Shown here in pieces: positions 25,469 to 34,569 of a stretch of 64,000 bases of DNA; the first letter of the stretch is position 1, and each line of letters starts with the position of its first letter. The stretch spans positions 62,001-126,000 of the forward strand of contig JAYFPK010000004.1 of the NCBI GenBank assembly GCA_034927815.1, written 5' to 3'. Position numbers and translations under genes: made by a program. Source of the stretch: Limiplasma sp034927815 (lineage in GTDB: Bacteria > Bacillota > Clostridia > Christensenellales > Aristaeellaceae). The notes beneath the pieces were generated by a model. It searched no databases and was not told the DNA's origin. It worked only from the letters and a program-made list of their open reading frames with translations.

Positions 25469-25484
25469 TAGGAGTATGTCCTAC
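25468..25484. terminator. Second short hairpin GTAGGA-N5-TCCTAC
   Basis: A perfect 6-bp dyad directly abuts the 19-bp hairpin and overlaps the last codons of the nitroreductase gene on the minus strand. Confidence 0.35.
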
Positions 25485-26044
25485 TGGATGTAGATAATTT
25501 TCTCCGGGTCCGGTTCATGGGGCGGTTTTGTGGTGTTGGCATATCCCAGCAGCACCGAGCAGCCAAAGGCATAGCCCTGGGGGAAGCCCAGGCGCTTGCT
25601 GAATTCCTCTGCCCGAAGGCCGCTGGCAAAGGCCAGGCCCGCAAACCCGCACATGACGTTGGCGATCCCCAAAGAGGTTGCCGCCAGCGTGATGTTCTGG
25701 CAGAGAATGCCGCAGTCGATCAGGGCGGGGCCGTATTGGGCCGGGTCGATGGGCACCACGATCATGCACGGAGCGCCGTAAAACAGCCTGCCGCCCCGCT
25801 CCATGATCCTGTTGTATCCGGACTGGTCCTCCATCGCCGCCAGATAGGCCAATCCCTCGGCCTCCATCTCCCGCATCAAGTCCCTGTCCTTGACCACGAT
25901 CACCCGCCAGGCCTGGCGGTTCATGCCGCTGGGGGCCTGGAGCGCGGCCTGGGCAATGTCCTGGAGAATTTCGTCCGGGGGCATTTTGTCCTGATAATCC
26001 CGGCAGGAATACCGCTTGGCAATGGTTTCCAAAGTTTCGTTCAT
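25481..26044 (-). CDS. Nitroreductase family protein (FMN-dependent)
   Basis: A 187-aa protein with the nitroreductase fold. The N-terminal KRYSCRDYQD motif provides the Arg residues that bind the FMN phosphate; QAPSGMNRQAWRVIVV and the C-terminal LLGYAN are also typical. The substrate is unknown; family members reduce nitro compounds, flavins or quinones with NAD(P)H. AGGAGG precedes the ATG. It lies 86 bp downstream of the glyoxalase-fold gene on the same strand and may be co-transcribed. Confidence 0.9.
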   Translation of the reverse strand: MNETLETIAKRYSCRDYQDKMPPDEILQDIAQAALQAPSGMNRQAWRVIVVKDRDLMREMEAEGLAYLAAMEDQSGYNRIMERGGRLFYGAPCMIVVPIDPAQYGPALIDCGILCQNITLAATSLGIANVMCGFAGLAFASGLRAEEFSKRLGFPQGYAFGCSVLLGYANTTKPPHEPDPEKIIYIQ

Positions 26045-26130
26045 GTTCCATCCTCCTGGTCCTGTTGATTTTTACCGGGGCAGGACGCCCGCCGTCCGCC
26101 GCCGGAACCCCGCTTCGGAAGGCGGCCCGC

Positions 26131-26520
26131 TTAGGGGGTAAAGGAGCCGATTTCCACCAGATTCCCTTCCGGGTCGGCGATATAGCAGGTGCGCTGCCCC
26201 CATGGCTCGGTGGTGGGTTCCAAAACAGGGAGCGCCCCTTTGGAAACGGCCTCTTGAAAGGCTAGGTCCACATCCGCGTAATGATCCACGCTCAACGCGA
26301 TTTCATAATGCCCGTTCATACCCTTCGCATATGCCAAGGGCCTGTGGATCATTTCCTCAAAATCGCTTCTGCGGTAGAGCAAAAATAGGGTGCCATCCTT
26401 TTGCAGAAACACGTTGGAGGCATTTTCCTCCTCCGTGATCTCAAAACCCAGCACATCCCGGTAGAACCGGATCATAACCCCCATGTCCTTGACAAAGATA
26501 CCAAAGCCGTCCAGTTTCAT
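26131..26520 (-). CDS. VOC (glyoxalase/bleomycin resistance) superfamily protein
   Basis: A 129-aa single-domain vicinal-oxygen-chelate protein. Paired beta-alpha-beta-beta-beta modules are visible, with FYRDVLGFEIT near the start and YIADPEGNLVEIGSF at the end. The final EI corresponds to the usual metal-ligand Glu position. Substrate unknown. I start at the ATG at 26520; in-frame ATGs at 26529 and 26538 are alternatives. Confidence 0.85.
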   Translation of the reverse strand: MKLDGFGIFVKDMGVMIRFYRDVLGFEITEEENASNVFLQKDGTLFLLYRRSDFEEMIHRPLAYAKGMNGHYEIALSVDHYADVDLAFQEAVSKGALPVLEPTTEPWGQRTCYIADPEGNLVEIGSFTP

Positions 26521-26562
26521 CCGGCCCATTCCCCCCATCCAATCCCGGCAGTTCTACCGTTG

Positions 26563-26568
26563 ATTGTA
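26563..26568 (-). promoter_or_regulatory. Extended -10 element for the glyoxalase-fold gene
   Basis: TGGTACAAT on the minus strand with no good -35. It sits in a 17-bp motif (26554-26570) repeated 16/17 at 61102-61118. Confidence 0.45.
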
Positions 26569-26570
26569 CC

Positions 26571-26851
26571 ATGCCGGTCCGGTTCCCGCCATCCTTTTCC
26601 AGAATCCTCCCTCAAATAACGTTTCCCTCGCCGCATCCTCTTCTCCAAATGGCAGCTTGAATTGACAATCCGGCGAAAGAGAAATCGGGACCTCCCCGGC
26701 CCCCTAACGTATTCGTTTCCCTCAACGAAGGAAAGAAAGCATCCCAGTCGCCACGATAAAAGCCCCAAGCCCTTCCCAACAAAAACCCTCTCTCCTTCCC
26801 CAAGACAAATCACAGCCCAATGACCCCGCTTTGCGTTTTTTCTCCCCAGGA
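26571..26851. other. Intergenic region between divergent genes, no gene seen
   Basis: About 280 bp between the glyoxalase-fold gene promoter and the U32 promoter. It is pyrimidine-rich on the plus strand and less GC-rich than its surroundings. Open frames on either strand lack ribosome-binding sites and recognisable sequence. No RNA gene or clear repeat was seen. Confidence 0.6.
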
Positions 26852-26880
26852 TTGAAACAAGGCCCTGGATGCCTTATAAT
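26852..26880 (+). promoter_or_regulatory. Promoter placing the U32 start codon at about +2
   Basis: TTGAAA (26852-26857) and TATAAT (26875-26880) with an ideal 17-bp spacer. The ATG of the U32 gene is at 26889, so transcription should begin within a few bases of the start codon and there is no ribosome-binding site. Confidence 0.7.
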
Positions 26881-26888
26881 GAAAGCGT

Positions 26889-29369
26889 ATGAAACCATTT
26901 GCCAAGCGTGCCCTTCCCGAGCTTCTCGCGCCTGCGGGCGACGAGGAGGCTTTGCGCGCCGCGGTATGCGCCGGGGCGGACGCGGTGTATTTGGGCTTTC
27001 GCGCCTTCAGCGCCAGGGCCACGGCGGCGAATTTTGACGGGGAGCAACTGGCCTGGGCGGTTCAGTATGCCCATTTGCACCATGTGCGGGTGCATGTGAC
27101 GGTGAACACGCTGGTGAAGGAGAAGGAGCTCCAGGAGGTGTACGCCGCCCTGGAAACCATCGCTCATGCCCGGGCGGACGCGGTGATCGTCCAGGACCTG
27201 GGGGTGGCGGCGATGGTCAGGGAGCATTTCCCCACCTTGGACCTCCATGCCAGCACCCAGATGTCTATTCATAACGCCACAGGAGTGCGTTGGGCCAAGG
27301 CCATGGGCGTTTCCCGGGTGGTGCTGGCCCGGGAGTGCTCCCTTGGGGAGATCGCCAAGGCGGCGGGCCAGGGGGTGGAATTGGAGGTATTCGTCCACGG
27401 GGCCCTGTGCTCCAGCGTCAGCGGCCAATGCCTGATGTCCTCCATGGCCGGGGGCAGGAGCGGCAACCGGGGGCGTTGCGCCCAGCCTTGCCGCCAGGAG
27501 CTGCGCCTGGGAGAGCGGCGCGGCGCGCTGCTGTCCCTGCGGGATTTATGCTTGCGGGATCAGCTACCCCTGCTGGTGGAGGCGGGGGTGGATGCCTTCA
27601 AGATTGAGGGGCGCTTAAAGCGCCCGGAATACGTGGCGGTGGTGGTGGAAAGCTACCGCAGGGCCTTGGACGGCCTGGCCAGGGGCGAGGCTGCGCCCAT
27701 GGACCGCCCGGAGCGGGAATGGCTGATGCAAGCCTTTCACCGGGGCGGCTTCACCCGTGGGCATGGAGGCGGGGACCAGGACGCGGCCCTGGCCGACCCG
27801 GGCCGGGTGGGTCATGGGGGCCTGCCGGTGGGAAAGGTCACGCTCTGCCAAGGGAATCTGGCGAGGGTGCTGCTCAGCCAGCCTCTTGAGGACGGGGACG
27901 GCTTGCAGATTCGCGGCGTCCAGGAGATCGACCTGCGCTACGCGGGCCAAAATCGCGGGGCCGGGGAGGAAGCGGTGCTGCGGCTGCGGCCCGGCGTCCA
28001 AGTGAGGGCTGGGGACGAGGTGTTCCGGCTGACCCAGGAGAGGCAGATGGCCTGGGCCAAGGCGCTGTGCCAGGAGAAGCCTCTTCCTGTTGCCATGGAG
28101 GCGGCGCTGGCCGCGGACAAGCCCATGGAATTGACGCTGAAAAGCCAGGATGTGAAAGTGGCCGTACAGGGGGACGTGGTTTCCCGGGCTCAAAGCCGCA
28201 GCGCCACCCAGGAGGAGGTGCGCAGGCACCTGGGAAAGCTGGGCGGCTCCCCCTTTGCCCTGGAGAGGGAAGAGGATTTGAAGCTGGACCTGGGGGAGGG
28301 GCTTTTTGCGCCGGTGAGCAGCCTGAACGCCCTGCGCCGGGCAGGAATCGAGGCGTTGACCCAGGCCCGCTGCGCGGCGTTTTTCGGAGCCGGTAAAGAA
28401 AGCTGGCTAACGGAACGGGAGAACAGGCCGCCGGAGGAAGCCGGAGGCGGGGCGGAGAGCGCCTTTCCAAAGGCCCTTCCTCCTTTGGTCCGTACCGATG
28501 AATCCCGCCTCGCTCCCGCCCTTTGGGGTCAGGGCCCCGTGGTTTCCTTCCGGGACGCGGCCATGGCCCATGCCCTCCGGGAGGCTGGGGCGTCCATGCT
28601 GGTGTTTGAGCCCTGGGATTGCCGCAGCGAAGCCCTTGGGGCCGCGCTGCCCAGCCTTCCCCAGGGGACTTGGCTGGCTTTGCCGCCTTTTCTCTCCGAA
28701 GCCGCTTTGGAGGAAATTCTGCCGCTGATCCGTGCCCATGCCGCTCTTTTGGGGGGCGTGGCGGTGGGCAGCGTAGGCCAATTAGGCTTGGAGCTGCCCG
28801 TGCCCGTGGCTTTGGGAAGCGGCGTGCCGGTGACCAACTCCCTGGCCCTTCAGGCGCTGTCCCAAAGCAATCCCCGCTTTTTCCTCCTTTGGCCGGAGTG
28901 GAGCTATGGGGAGCTGGCCGCATTGCCCCGTACTCCCATTCCCCGGCTGCTGACGGCGTATGGCCGGGAGCGGGTGATGCTGCTGCACCACTGCCCGGAG
29001 CGGGTGGCAAAGGGCCTTGGGAACAGCCGGGAGGCCTGCGCCCTGTGCCGGGGCGGAGAGATGGCCTGCGGCCGGGAGCATGCCGAAATGGCGGACCGCA
29101 AGGGCTACCGCTTCCCCCTGAGCCGGACCGTGACCCGGGAGGGCTGTCTTTTGAACGTGTACAACGCCCTGCCCACGGACTTGCGCAAGCAGGAGGACAA
29201 GCGCCTTTCTTTGGGGGCGGGGATGCTGGTAAGCCTGACGGTGGAAAGCAAGGAGGAGCAGCTTGCCTTGGTCCGGGCCTTTGCGGCCCTGGCAGCGGGC
29301 GGGCCGCTCCCGCCGGAAAGCCGCGCTGCAGCCACCACCGCGGGGCATCTGCTCCGGGGCGTGGAATAG
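26889..29369 (+). CDS. Peptidase U32 family protein (RlhA/YhbU-like, with DUF3656-type region)
   Basis: An 826-aa protein. The N-terminal TIM-barrel-like U32 domain has PELLAPAGDEEAL, VHGALCSSVSGQC, RGRCAQPCR and KIEGRLKRPEYV. The Cys residues in these motifs and in the later C-terminal set (HHCPERV, ACALCRGG, GCLLNVYN) could bind an Fe-S cluster. Long members of this family such as RlhA act in prephenate-dependent hydroxylation of 23S rRNA C2501, while others were first called collagenases. The precise RNA target here is unknown. No alternative ATG lies near the conserved N-terminus, so the start at 26889 seems fixed, making the mRNA almost leaderless. Confidence 0.88.
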   Translation: MKPFAKRALPELLAPAGDEEALRAAVCAGADAVYLGFRAFSARATAANFDGEQLAWAVQYAHLHHVRVHVTVNTLVKEKELQEVYAALETIAHARADAVIVQDLGVAAMVREHFPTLDLHASTQMSIHNATGVRWAKAMGVSRVVLARECSLGEIAKAAGQGVELEVFVHGALCSSVSGQCLMSSMAGGRSGNRGRCAQPCRQELRLGERRGALLSLRDLCLRDQLPLLVEAGVDAFKIEGRLKRPEYVAVVVESYRRALDGLARGEAAPMDRPEREWLMQAFHRGGFTRGHGGGDQDAALADPGRVGHGGLPVGKVTLCQGNLARVLLSQPLEDGDGLQIRGVQEIDLRYAGQNRGAGEEAVLRLRPGVQVRAGDEVFRLTQERQMAWAKALCQEKPLPVAMEAALAADKPMELTLKSQDVKVAVQGDVVSRAQSRSATQEEVRRHLGKLGGSPFALEREEDLKLDLGEGLFAPVSSLNALRRAGIEALTQARCAAFFGAGKESWLTERENRPPEEAGGGAESAFPKALPPLVRTDESRLAPALWGQGPVVSFRDAAMAHALREAGASMLVFEPWDCRSEALGAALPSLPQGTWLALPPFLSEAALEEILPLIRAHAALLGGVAVGSVGQLGLELPVPVALGSGVPVTNSLALQALSQSNPRFFLLWPEWSYGELAALPRTPIPRLLTAYGRERVMLLHHCPERVAKGLGNSREACALCRGGEMACGREHAEMADRKGYRFPLSRTVTREGCLLNVYNALPTDLRKQEDKRLSLGAGMLVSLTVESKEEQLALVRAFAALAAGGPLPPESRAAATTAGHLLRGVE

Positions 29370-29423
29370 GGGCGGGGAAAACGATCCAATAGAATGTTGA
29401 CCCAGAAAGGAATTTACGCCGCC

Positions 29424-31775
29424 ATGCAAGACCGTGCGCTTCGGGTGCTGGAGTTTTATAAGATTCGGGAACGGCTGGCAAGCCTGGCCGTGACGGAGCA
29501 GGGCGCTGAAAAATGCCGCGCCCTGCGTCCCTATGAGGATTTTTCGGAGGTTCGCCGCGCCTTGGATGAAACCGAGGAGGCCACGGTGATGCTGTCCTTT
29601 TTGGGAGGGCAGCCCCTTATCGCCTATGGGGACGTGCGGGAGCAGGTCACCTTGGCCCAGAAGGGCGCGGCCTTGGGCCCCAGGGCCTTGCTGGACGTGG
29701 CGGGCTGCCTGCGGGCCGCCCGGGCCGCCCGCACCGCCTTGGTCAAGGAGCGGGAGGATACGCCGATTTTGACGGGCCTGGCCAGCCGCCTGACCTCCTT
29801 GCCCAGCCTGGAGCAGGAGATCAGCAATGCCATCCTCAGCGAGGAGGAGATCGCGGACCGGGCCTCCGCGGAGCTTTACCAGCTCCGCAGGCAGATTCGC
29901 AGCGCCAATGAGCGGATGCGGGAGAAGCTCAACAGCATGATCCGCAACGCCACCTTCTCCAAATACCTCCAGGACAACATCATCACCGTGCGGGGGGACC
30001 GCTACTGCATCCCCGTGAAGCAGGAGTACCGCTCCAGCGTTCCCGGCCTGGTTCACGACCAGAGCTCCAGCGGGGCCACGCTGTTCATCGAGCCCATGGC
30101 GGTGGTGGAGATGGGCAACGACTTGAAGCAGCTTCGGGCCAAGGAACAGGTGGAAATCGCCCGGATTTTGCAAGCCCTCTCCGACCAGATCGCCCCCCAC
30201 GGGGAGGCCATCCATACCAACATCGACCTGCTGACCCAGTTGGACCTGGCCTTTGCCAAGGGCCTGCTGGCCCGGGAGATGTCCGCCACGCTGCCCAAGC
30301 TCAACCAGCGGGGGTACATCAAGATCGTCCGGGGCCGCCATCCCCTCATCGATCCCCAGAAGGTGGTGCCCAGCGATTTGTGGCTGGGGGAGGAATTCAC
30401 CACCTTGATCATCACCGGCCCCAACACCGGCGGCAAGACCGTGACCCTGAAAACCGTGGGGCTGTTCACCCTCATGGCCCAGGCGGGGCTTCATGTGCCC
30501 GCGCAGCTGGGCACGGAGCTGGCGGTATTCCGCCGGGTCTTTGCGGACATCGGGGACGAGCAGTCCATTGAGCAGTCCCTGTCCACCTTCTCCTCCCACA
30601 TGAAGAACATCGTGGACATCATGACCCAGGTGACCCAGCAGGACCTGGTGCTCTTTGACGAGCTGGGGGCGGGCACGGACCCCACGGAGGGCGCGGCCCT
30701 AGCCCAAAGCATCCTCATGAGCCTGCTGAAGCGAGGCATCCGCTCCATGGCTACCACCCATTACAGCGAGCTCAAAGCCTTCGCCCTGAGCACCCCCGGC
30801 ATTGAAAACGCCAGCGTGGAGTTTGACGTGGAATCCCTCAGGCCCACCTACCGCCTGTCCATCGGCATTCCGGGCAAGAGCAACGCCTTTGAGATCTCCC
30901 GGAAGCTGGGCTTGCCCGAGGAGCTCATCGGCAATGCCAAGGAGCTGCTCTCCAAGGAGGAGATCCGCTTTGAGGATGTGATCGCCAACGCGGAGTACCA
31001 CCGGCAGGTGGCGGAGCGGGAGCGGGCCCTGGCCGAGGAGACCCGCCAGGAGACCGTCCGCATGCGGGACGAGGCGGAAAGGCTCCGGCGGGAGATAGAA
31101 CAGGCCAAGCAAAAGCACATGCAAAAGGCCAAGGAGGACGCCAGGAGGGTGCTGGAAAACGCCCGCCGGGAGGCGGAGAGCATCATCGGGGACCTGAAAG
31201 CCCTGCGCAAACAGGCCAATTCCCCCGTGGCCCAGGCCCAGGCCTTGCAAAAGCGCATGGAACAGGGCATCGACGCCCTGTCCGAGGGCCTGGCCCAGCC
31301 CAACGAGTTCGCCTTCACCCCTCCCAAAAGCGTGCGGATTGGGGAAACCGTGGAGGTGGTGCACCTGAAAACCAAGGGCACCGTGCTTTCTTTGCCCGAT
31401 AACAAGGGCGAGGTGCAGATTCAGGCGGGGATCATGAAGCTCAAGGCCCACCTCTCCCAGTTGAAAATCGTGGAGCCGCCCAAGGAGAAGGCCTCCCGGG
31501 TGCTGTCCAGCACCGGGGCCGCCAGCCGCACCGTACCCATGGAGGTGGACGTGCGGGGCCTGGCCCTGGACGAGGCGCTGCCCGCCGTGGACATCTACCT
31601 GGACGAGGCCACTTTGGCGGGGCTCCAGGAGGTGAGCATCATCCACGGCAAGGGCACCGGGGTGCTGCGCACGGGCATCCAGCGCCATTTGAGGAAGCAC
31701 ATGCACGTGAAAAGCTACCGGGACGGGGTCTATGGCGAGGGAGAACAGGGCGTCACCGTGGTGAAGCTGAAATAA
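29424..31775 (+). CDS. mutS2: Endonuclease MutS2 (ribosome-collision/rescue or recombination ATPase)
   Basis: A 783-aa protein of the MutS2 subfamily. It lacks the MutS mismatch-recognition domain, has the core/clamp region, Walker A GPNTGGKTVTLK (about 332-343), Walker B FDELGAGTDPTEG, a long charged coiled coil, and a C-terminal Smr domain (about 700-783) with VDVRG and HGKGTG. Known homologues suppress recombination or split collided ribosomes. I prefer the ATG at 29424 because MutS2 proteins begin close to RVLEFYKI and AAAGGAA lies upstream; the ATG at 29394 would add ten residues. Confidence 0.93.
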   Translation: MQDRALRVLEFYKIRERLASLAVTEQGAEKCRALRPYEDFSEVRRALDETEEATVMLSFLGGQPLIAYGDVREQVTLAQKGAALGPRALLDVAGCLRAARAARTALVKEREDTPILTGLASRLTSLPSLEQEISNAILSEEEIADRASAELYQLRRQIRSANERMREKLNSMIRNATFSKYLQDNIITVRGDRYCIPVKQEYRSSVPGLVHDQSSSGATLFIEPMAVVEMGNDLKQLRAKEQVEIARILQALSDQIAPHGEAIHTNIDLLTQLDLAFAKGLLAREMSATLPKLNQRGYIKIVRGRHPLIDPQKVVPSDLWLGEEFTTLIITGPNTGGKTVTLKTVGLFTLMAQAGLHVPAQLGTELAVFRRVFADIGDEQSIEQSLSTFSSHMKNIVDIMTQVTQQDLVLFDELGAGTDPTEGAALAQSILMSLLKRGIRSMATTHYSELKAFALSTPGIENASVEFDVESLRPTYRLSIGIPGKSNAFEISRKLGLPEELIGNAKELLSKEEIRFEDVIANAEYHRQVAERERALAEETRQETVRMRDEAERLRREIEQAKQKHMQKAKEDARRVLENARREAESIIGDLKALRKQANSPVAQAQALQKRMEQGIDALSEGLAQPNEFAFTPPKSVRIGETVEVVHLKTKGTVLSLPDNKGEVQIQAGIMKLKAHLSQLKIVEPPKEKASRVLSSTGAASRTVPMEVDVRGLALDEALPAVDIYLDEATLAGLQEVSIIHGKGTGVLRTGIQRHLRKHMHVKSYRDGVYGEGEQGVTVVKLK

Positions 31776-31823
31776 GCGCCATGCCCCCAAGCGCCCTTCC
31801 CATTATCCCAAGGAGGAAACCCA

Positions 31824-32525
31824 ATGAGTGAGAAGCAGAGAATTTTGCTGGTGGACGACGACGGGAACATCTGCCATCTAGTGCGGCTGTACCTGGAAAA
31901 GGAAGGCTTTGAGGTGACCCAGGCCGCCCGGGGGGACGAGGCCTTGGCCAGCTTTCGCAAAAGGCAGCCGGATCTGGTGCTGCTGGACGTGATGCTGCCC
32001 GGCATCGACGGCTTACAGGTCCTTAAGGAGATCCGCAAGGACAGCAAGGTCCCGGTGATCATGCTCACCGCCAAGGACGAGACCTTTGACAAGGTGCTGG
32101 GCCTGGAGCTGGGGGCGGACGATTACATCACCAAGCCCTTTGAAAACAAGGAGCTGGTGGCCCGGGTGAAGGCGGTGCTGCGGCGCAGCCCCGTGGGATG
32201 CCCGGTGGAGGGAACGGAGGATATCGTCTCCTTTCCCCAGCTTACGGTGAGCCTGGCCCGGTACGAGGTGACCTATGAGGGCAAGGAGGTGGAGATGCCT
32301 CCCAAGGAGCTGGAGGTACTCTACTACCTAGCCTCCCATCCCAACATGGTCTTCACCAGGGAGCAGCTGCTGGAGCGGGTGTGGGGCTTTGATTTCTTTG
32401 GAGACAGCCGCACCGTGGACGTGCACATCAAGCGCCTGCGGGAGAAGCTGCCCGGCTGCGAGCAGTACGGGTGGGAGATCCACACCGTCTGGCGGGTGGG
32501 CTACAAATTCGAGTACAAGGCATAG
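31824..32525 (+). CDS. OmpR/PhoB-family response regulator
   Basis: A 233-aa two-component regulator. The receiver domain (about 5-118) has the acidic pair DDD, phospho-acceptor Asp55 in LLDVMLPG, the conserved Thr in MLTAKD and Lys in TKPF. The C-terminal winged-helix domain (about 135-232) has VFTREQLLERVWG and RTVDVHIKRLREKL. A CAAGGAGG site precedes the ATG. It is followed 12 bp later by its likely partner kinase. Confidence 0.94.
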   Translation: MSEKQRILLVDDDGNICHLVRLYLEKEGFEVTQAARGDEALASFRKRQPDLVLLDVMLPGIDGLQVLKEIRKDSKVPVIMLTAKDETFDKVLGLELGADDYITKPFENKELVARVKAVLRRSPVGCPVEGTEDIVSFPQLTVSLARYEVTYEGKEVEMPPKELEVLYYLASHPNMVFTREQLLERVWGFDFFGDSRTVDVHIKRLREKLPGCEQYGWEIHTVWRVGYKFEYKA

Positions 32526-32537
32526 CGGGGCGAGGTT

Positions 32538-34043
32538 TTGTTACACAGCTTATTTGGACGTCTTTTGGCCCTGTTTTTGGCCGTAATCGTGGCGGTGGTG
32601 TTCATCGGCGCGGCGTTTTCCATTGTGGCCATCCGGGGCAACATGACCGCCTCCCGGATGGAGAGCCTGCTGGTACAGGCCCGGGAAATCGCGTTTCTTG
32701 CCAGCCGCGTGGGGGATTCCACCCTCAGCGATTACCTCAACCTGGACACCCCCACCATGAGCTACCTCCAGTGGAAGGCCCAGACGGTGTTTGAGGATTA
32801 TGGCGCGTACATCCTGATCGTGGACCGCAACGGCCGGGTGATGGACAACATGATGACCGCCATGAAAAGCAATCCGGACACTGTGCAAAGCTTGGCCGCC
32901 TCGGACGTGACCGAGGTGCTCCGGGAGGTGCTCACGGGCAAGGAAATTCAGACCCGCATCGTCAACGCCCAGCGGGGCGTGATCTTTACCGTGGCGGTGC
33001 CCTGGGTTCAGCAGAACAGGGTGCTGGGGGCGGTGTTTATCCACACCAGCGCCCAGCTCATTGAGGCGGAGTACCGGGGGATTTTGCTCCAGGTGTTTTT
33101 TGGCTTTGCCCTGGCCTTCCTCCTGGCTTTGCTGGGGGCCGTGTTTTATACCCGGGCCATCGTGAAGCCCCTTACCGTGATCACCCGGGCGGCGGAGGCC
33201 ATGAGCCAGGGCAAGTTCAGCCAGCGGGCCCAGGTGACCGGGGTGGACGAGGTATGCCAGCTGGCGGGGGCTTTCAACGTCATGTCGGAAAAGCTGGAGC
33301 AGGTGGAGGAAAACCGCCGGGAGTTTGTGGCAAACGTGAGCCATGAGCTGCGCTCCCCGGTTACCAGCATCCACGGCTTTGTGGAGGGCATGCTGGACGG
33401 CACCATCCCCCAGGAGGAGCACAGGAAGTACCTGTCCATCGTCAACGATGAGACCCTTCGCCTGAAAAGCCTGATCCAGGACCTTCTCCAGCTCAGCCGC
33501 ATGGACAAGGGCGCGGAAAAGCTGAACCGGACCGTGTATGACATCAACGAGTCCATCCGCCGGGTGTTGATCGGCCGCATGGCGGACATTGAGGGCAAGG
33601 AGCTGGAGGTTCACCTGGAATTTGAAAGGGAGCCCTGCCTGGTGAAGGCGGACCAGGACCGGATCACCCAGGTGTTACATAACCTGGTGGACAATGCCCT
33701 GAAGTATGTAAACGCGCATGGGAACTTGACAATTCACACCTTTTTGGTGCATGATAAGGTATCAGTATCAGTCCACAATGACGGCGCCCCGATTCTGGAG
33801 GTGGATCGACCGCATATCTTCGAGCGGTTTTATAAGGCGGATAAGGCGCATACATCGGGAAAAGGGACGGGCCTTGGGTTAAGCATCTGCAAGCAAATCG
33901 TGGAGATGCACGGGCAAAGCATCCGTTTGCTCCCTGGTGAAGAAGGAGTTACGTTTCTGTTCACCTTGGAAGCGGCGGAGCCCCGTGCACTGGGGGCTGA
34001 CCCAATGACCGGAGGGAATCCGCGAGGAGCCCCTGAACACTAA
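32538..34043 (+). CDS. Membrane sensor histidine kinase, partner of the upstream regulator
   Basis: A 501-aa kinase. TM1 is about 7-30, an extracytoplasmic sensor region about 33-170, TM2 about 172-197, HAMP about 198-250, HisKA with His269 in NVSHELRSP, and HATPase with the N box (NLVDNALKY), IFERFYKAD and GKGTGLGLSI. The start appears to be TTG at 32538; the GAGG upstream is close, so the exact start is uncertain by a few codons. The signal is unknown. The last ~20 residues are a Pro/Gly-rich tail. Confidence 0.92.
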   Translation: MLHSLFGRLLALFLAVIVAVVFIGAAFSIVAIRGNMTASRMESLLVQAREIAFLASRVGDSTLSDYLNLDTPTMSYLQWKAQTVFEDYGAYILIVDRNGRVMDNMMTAMKSNPDTVQSLAASDVTEVLREVLTGKEIQTRIVNAQRGVIFTVAVPWVQQNRVLGAVFIHTSAQLIEAEYRGILLQVFFGFALAFLLALLGAVFYTRAIVKPLTVITRAAEAMSQGKFSQRAQVTGVDEVCQLAGAFNVMSEKLEQVEENRREFVANVSHELRSPVTSIHGFVEGMLDGTIPQEEHRKYLSIVNDETLRLKSLIQDLLQLSRMDKGAEKLNRTVYDINESIRRVLIGRMADIEGKELEVHLEFEREPCLVKADQDRITQVLHNLVDNALKYVNAHGNLTIHTFLVHDKVSVSVHNDGAPILEVDRPHIFERFYKADKAHTSGKGTGLGLSICKQIVEMHGQSIRLLPGEEGVTFLFTLEAAEPRALGADPMTGGNPRGAPEH

Positions 34044-34056
34044 GGAGGAAGACAGG

Positions 34057-34566
34057 ATGGACCGTCACATCTTTTTGGTGGGGATGCCCGGCAGCGGCAA
34101 AAGCGCGCTGGGCCGCAGGGTCGCGCTCAAATTGCAGATGCCCTACCTGGATACGGACGCATATTTGACGGAGCGCACGGGCATGAATACCGCCCAAATC
34201 TATGAAGTCTACGGGGAAAGAGCCTTTCGGGACGGGGAAACCCGCCTTTTGCAAGAGCTGATCAACGCCACCCCCGGCATTATCTCCACCGGCGGCGGCG
34301 TGGCCCTGCGGGAGGAAAACCGCCGCATCATGAAGGACCATGGGTACATCGTGCTCATCGACCGCCCCATTGATGATATCATGATGGACATCCGGGCGGA
34401 AAAGCGCCCCCTGCTGGCCCAGAAGGGCCGGGAGGAAATCGAGCGCATATACAACGAGCGCATGCCCATCTACCGGAGCATCGCGGACATGACCCTGGAC
34501 AACGGCAACGGCTTTCACAACGGGCTCAAGGGCCTGGAAGAGCTGGTGCTGAGGCTGTCCCGGTGA
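34057..34566 (+). CDS. aroK: Shikimate kinase
   Basis: A 169-aa P-loop kinase phosphorylating shikimate in aromatic amino acid synthesis. Walker A is GMPGSGKS; the shikimate-binding residues are in DTDAYLTERTG, the Arg of ERAFRDGE, and STGGGVALR; RPLL is the lid Arg region. AAGGAGGAAG precedes the ATG. It lies 13 bp after the histidine kinase and apart from other aro genes. Gluconate kinases share the P-loop but not the GGG motif context. Confidence 0.9.
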   Translation: MDRHIFLVGMPGSGKSALGRRVALKLQMPYLDTDAYLTERTGMNTAQIYEVYGERAFRDGETRLLQELINATPGIISTGGGVALREENRRIMKDHGYIVLIDRPIDDIMMDIRAEKRPLLAQKGREEIERIYNERMPIYRSIADMTLDNGNGFHNGLKGLEELVLRLSR

Positions 34567-34569
34567 GGC

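Noticed and set aside
26517..26813. A 98-aa minus-strand frame in the gap upstream of the glyoxalase-fold gene
   Set aside because: It runs through the likely promoter of the glyoxalase-fold gene, lacks a ribosome-binding site and has no recognisable sequence.
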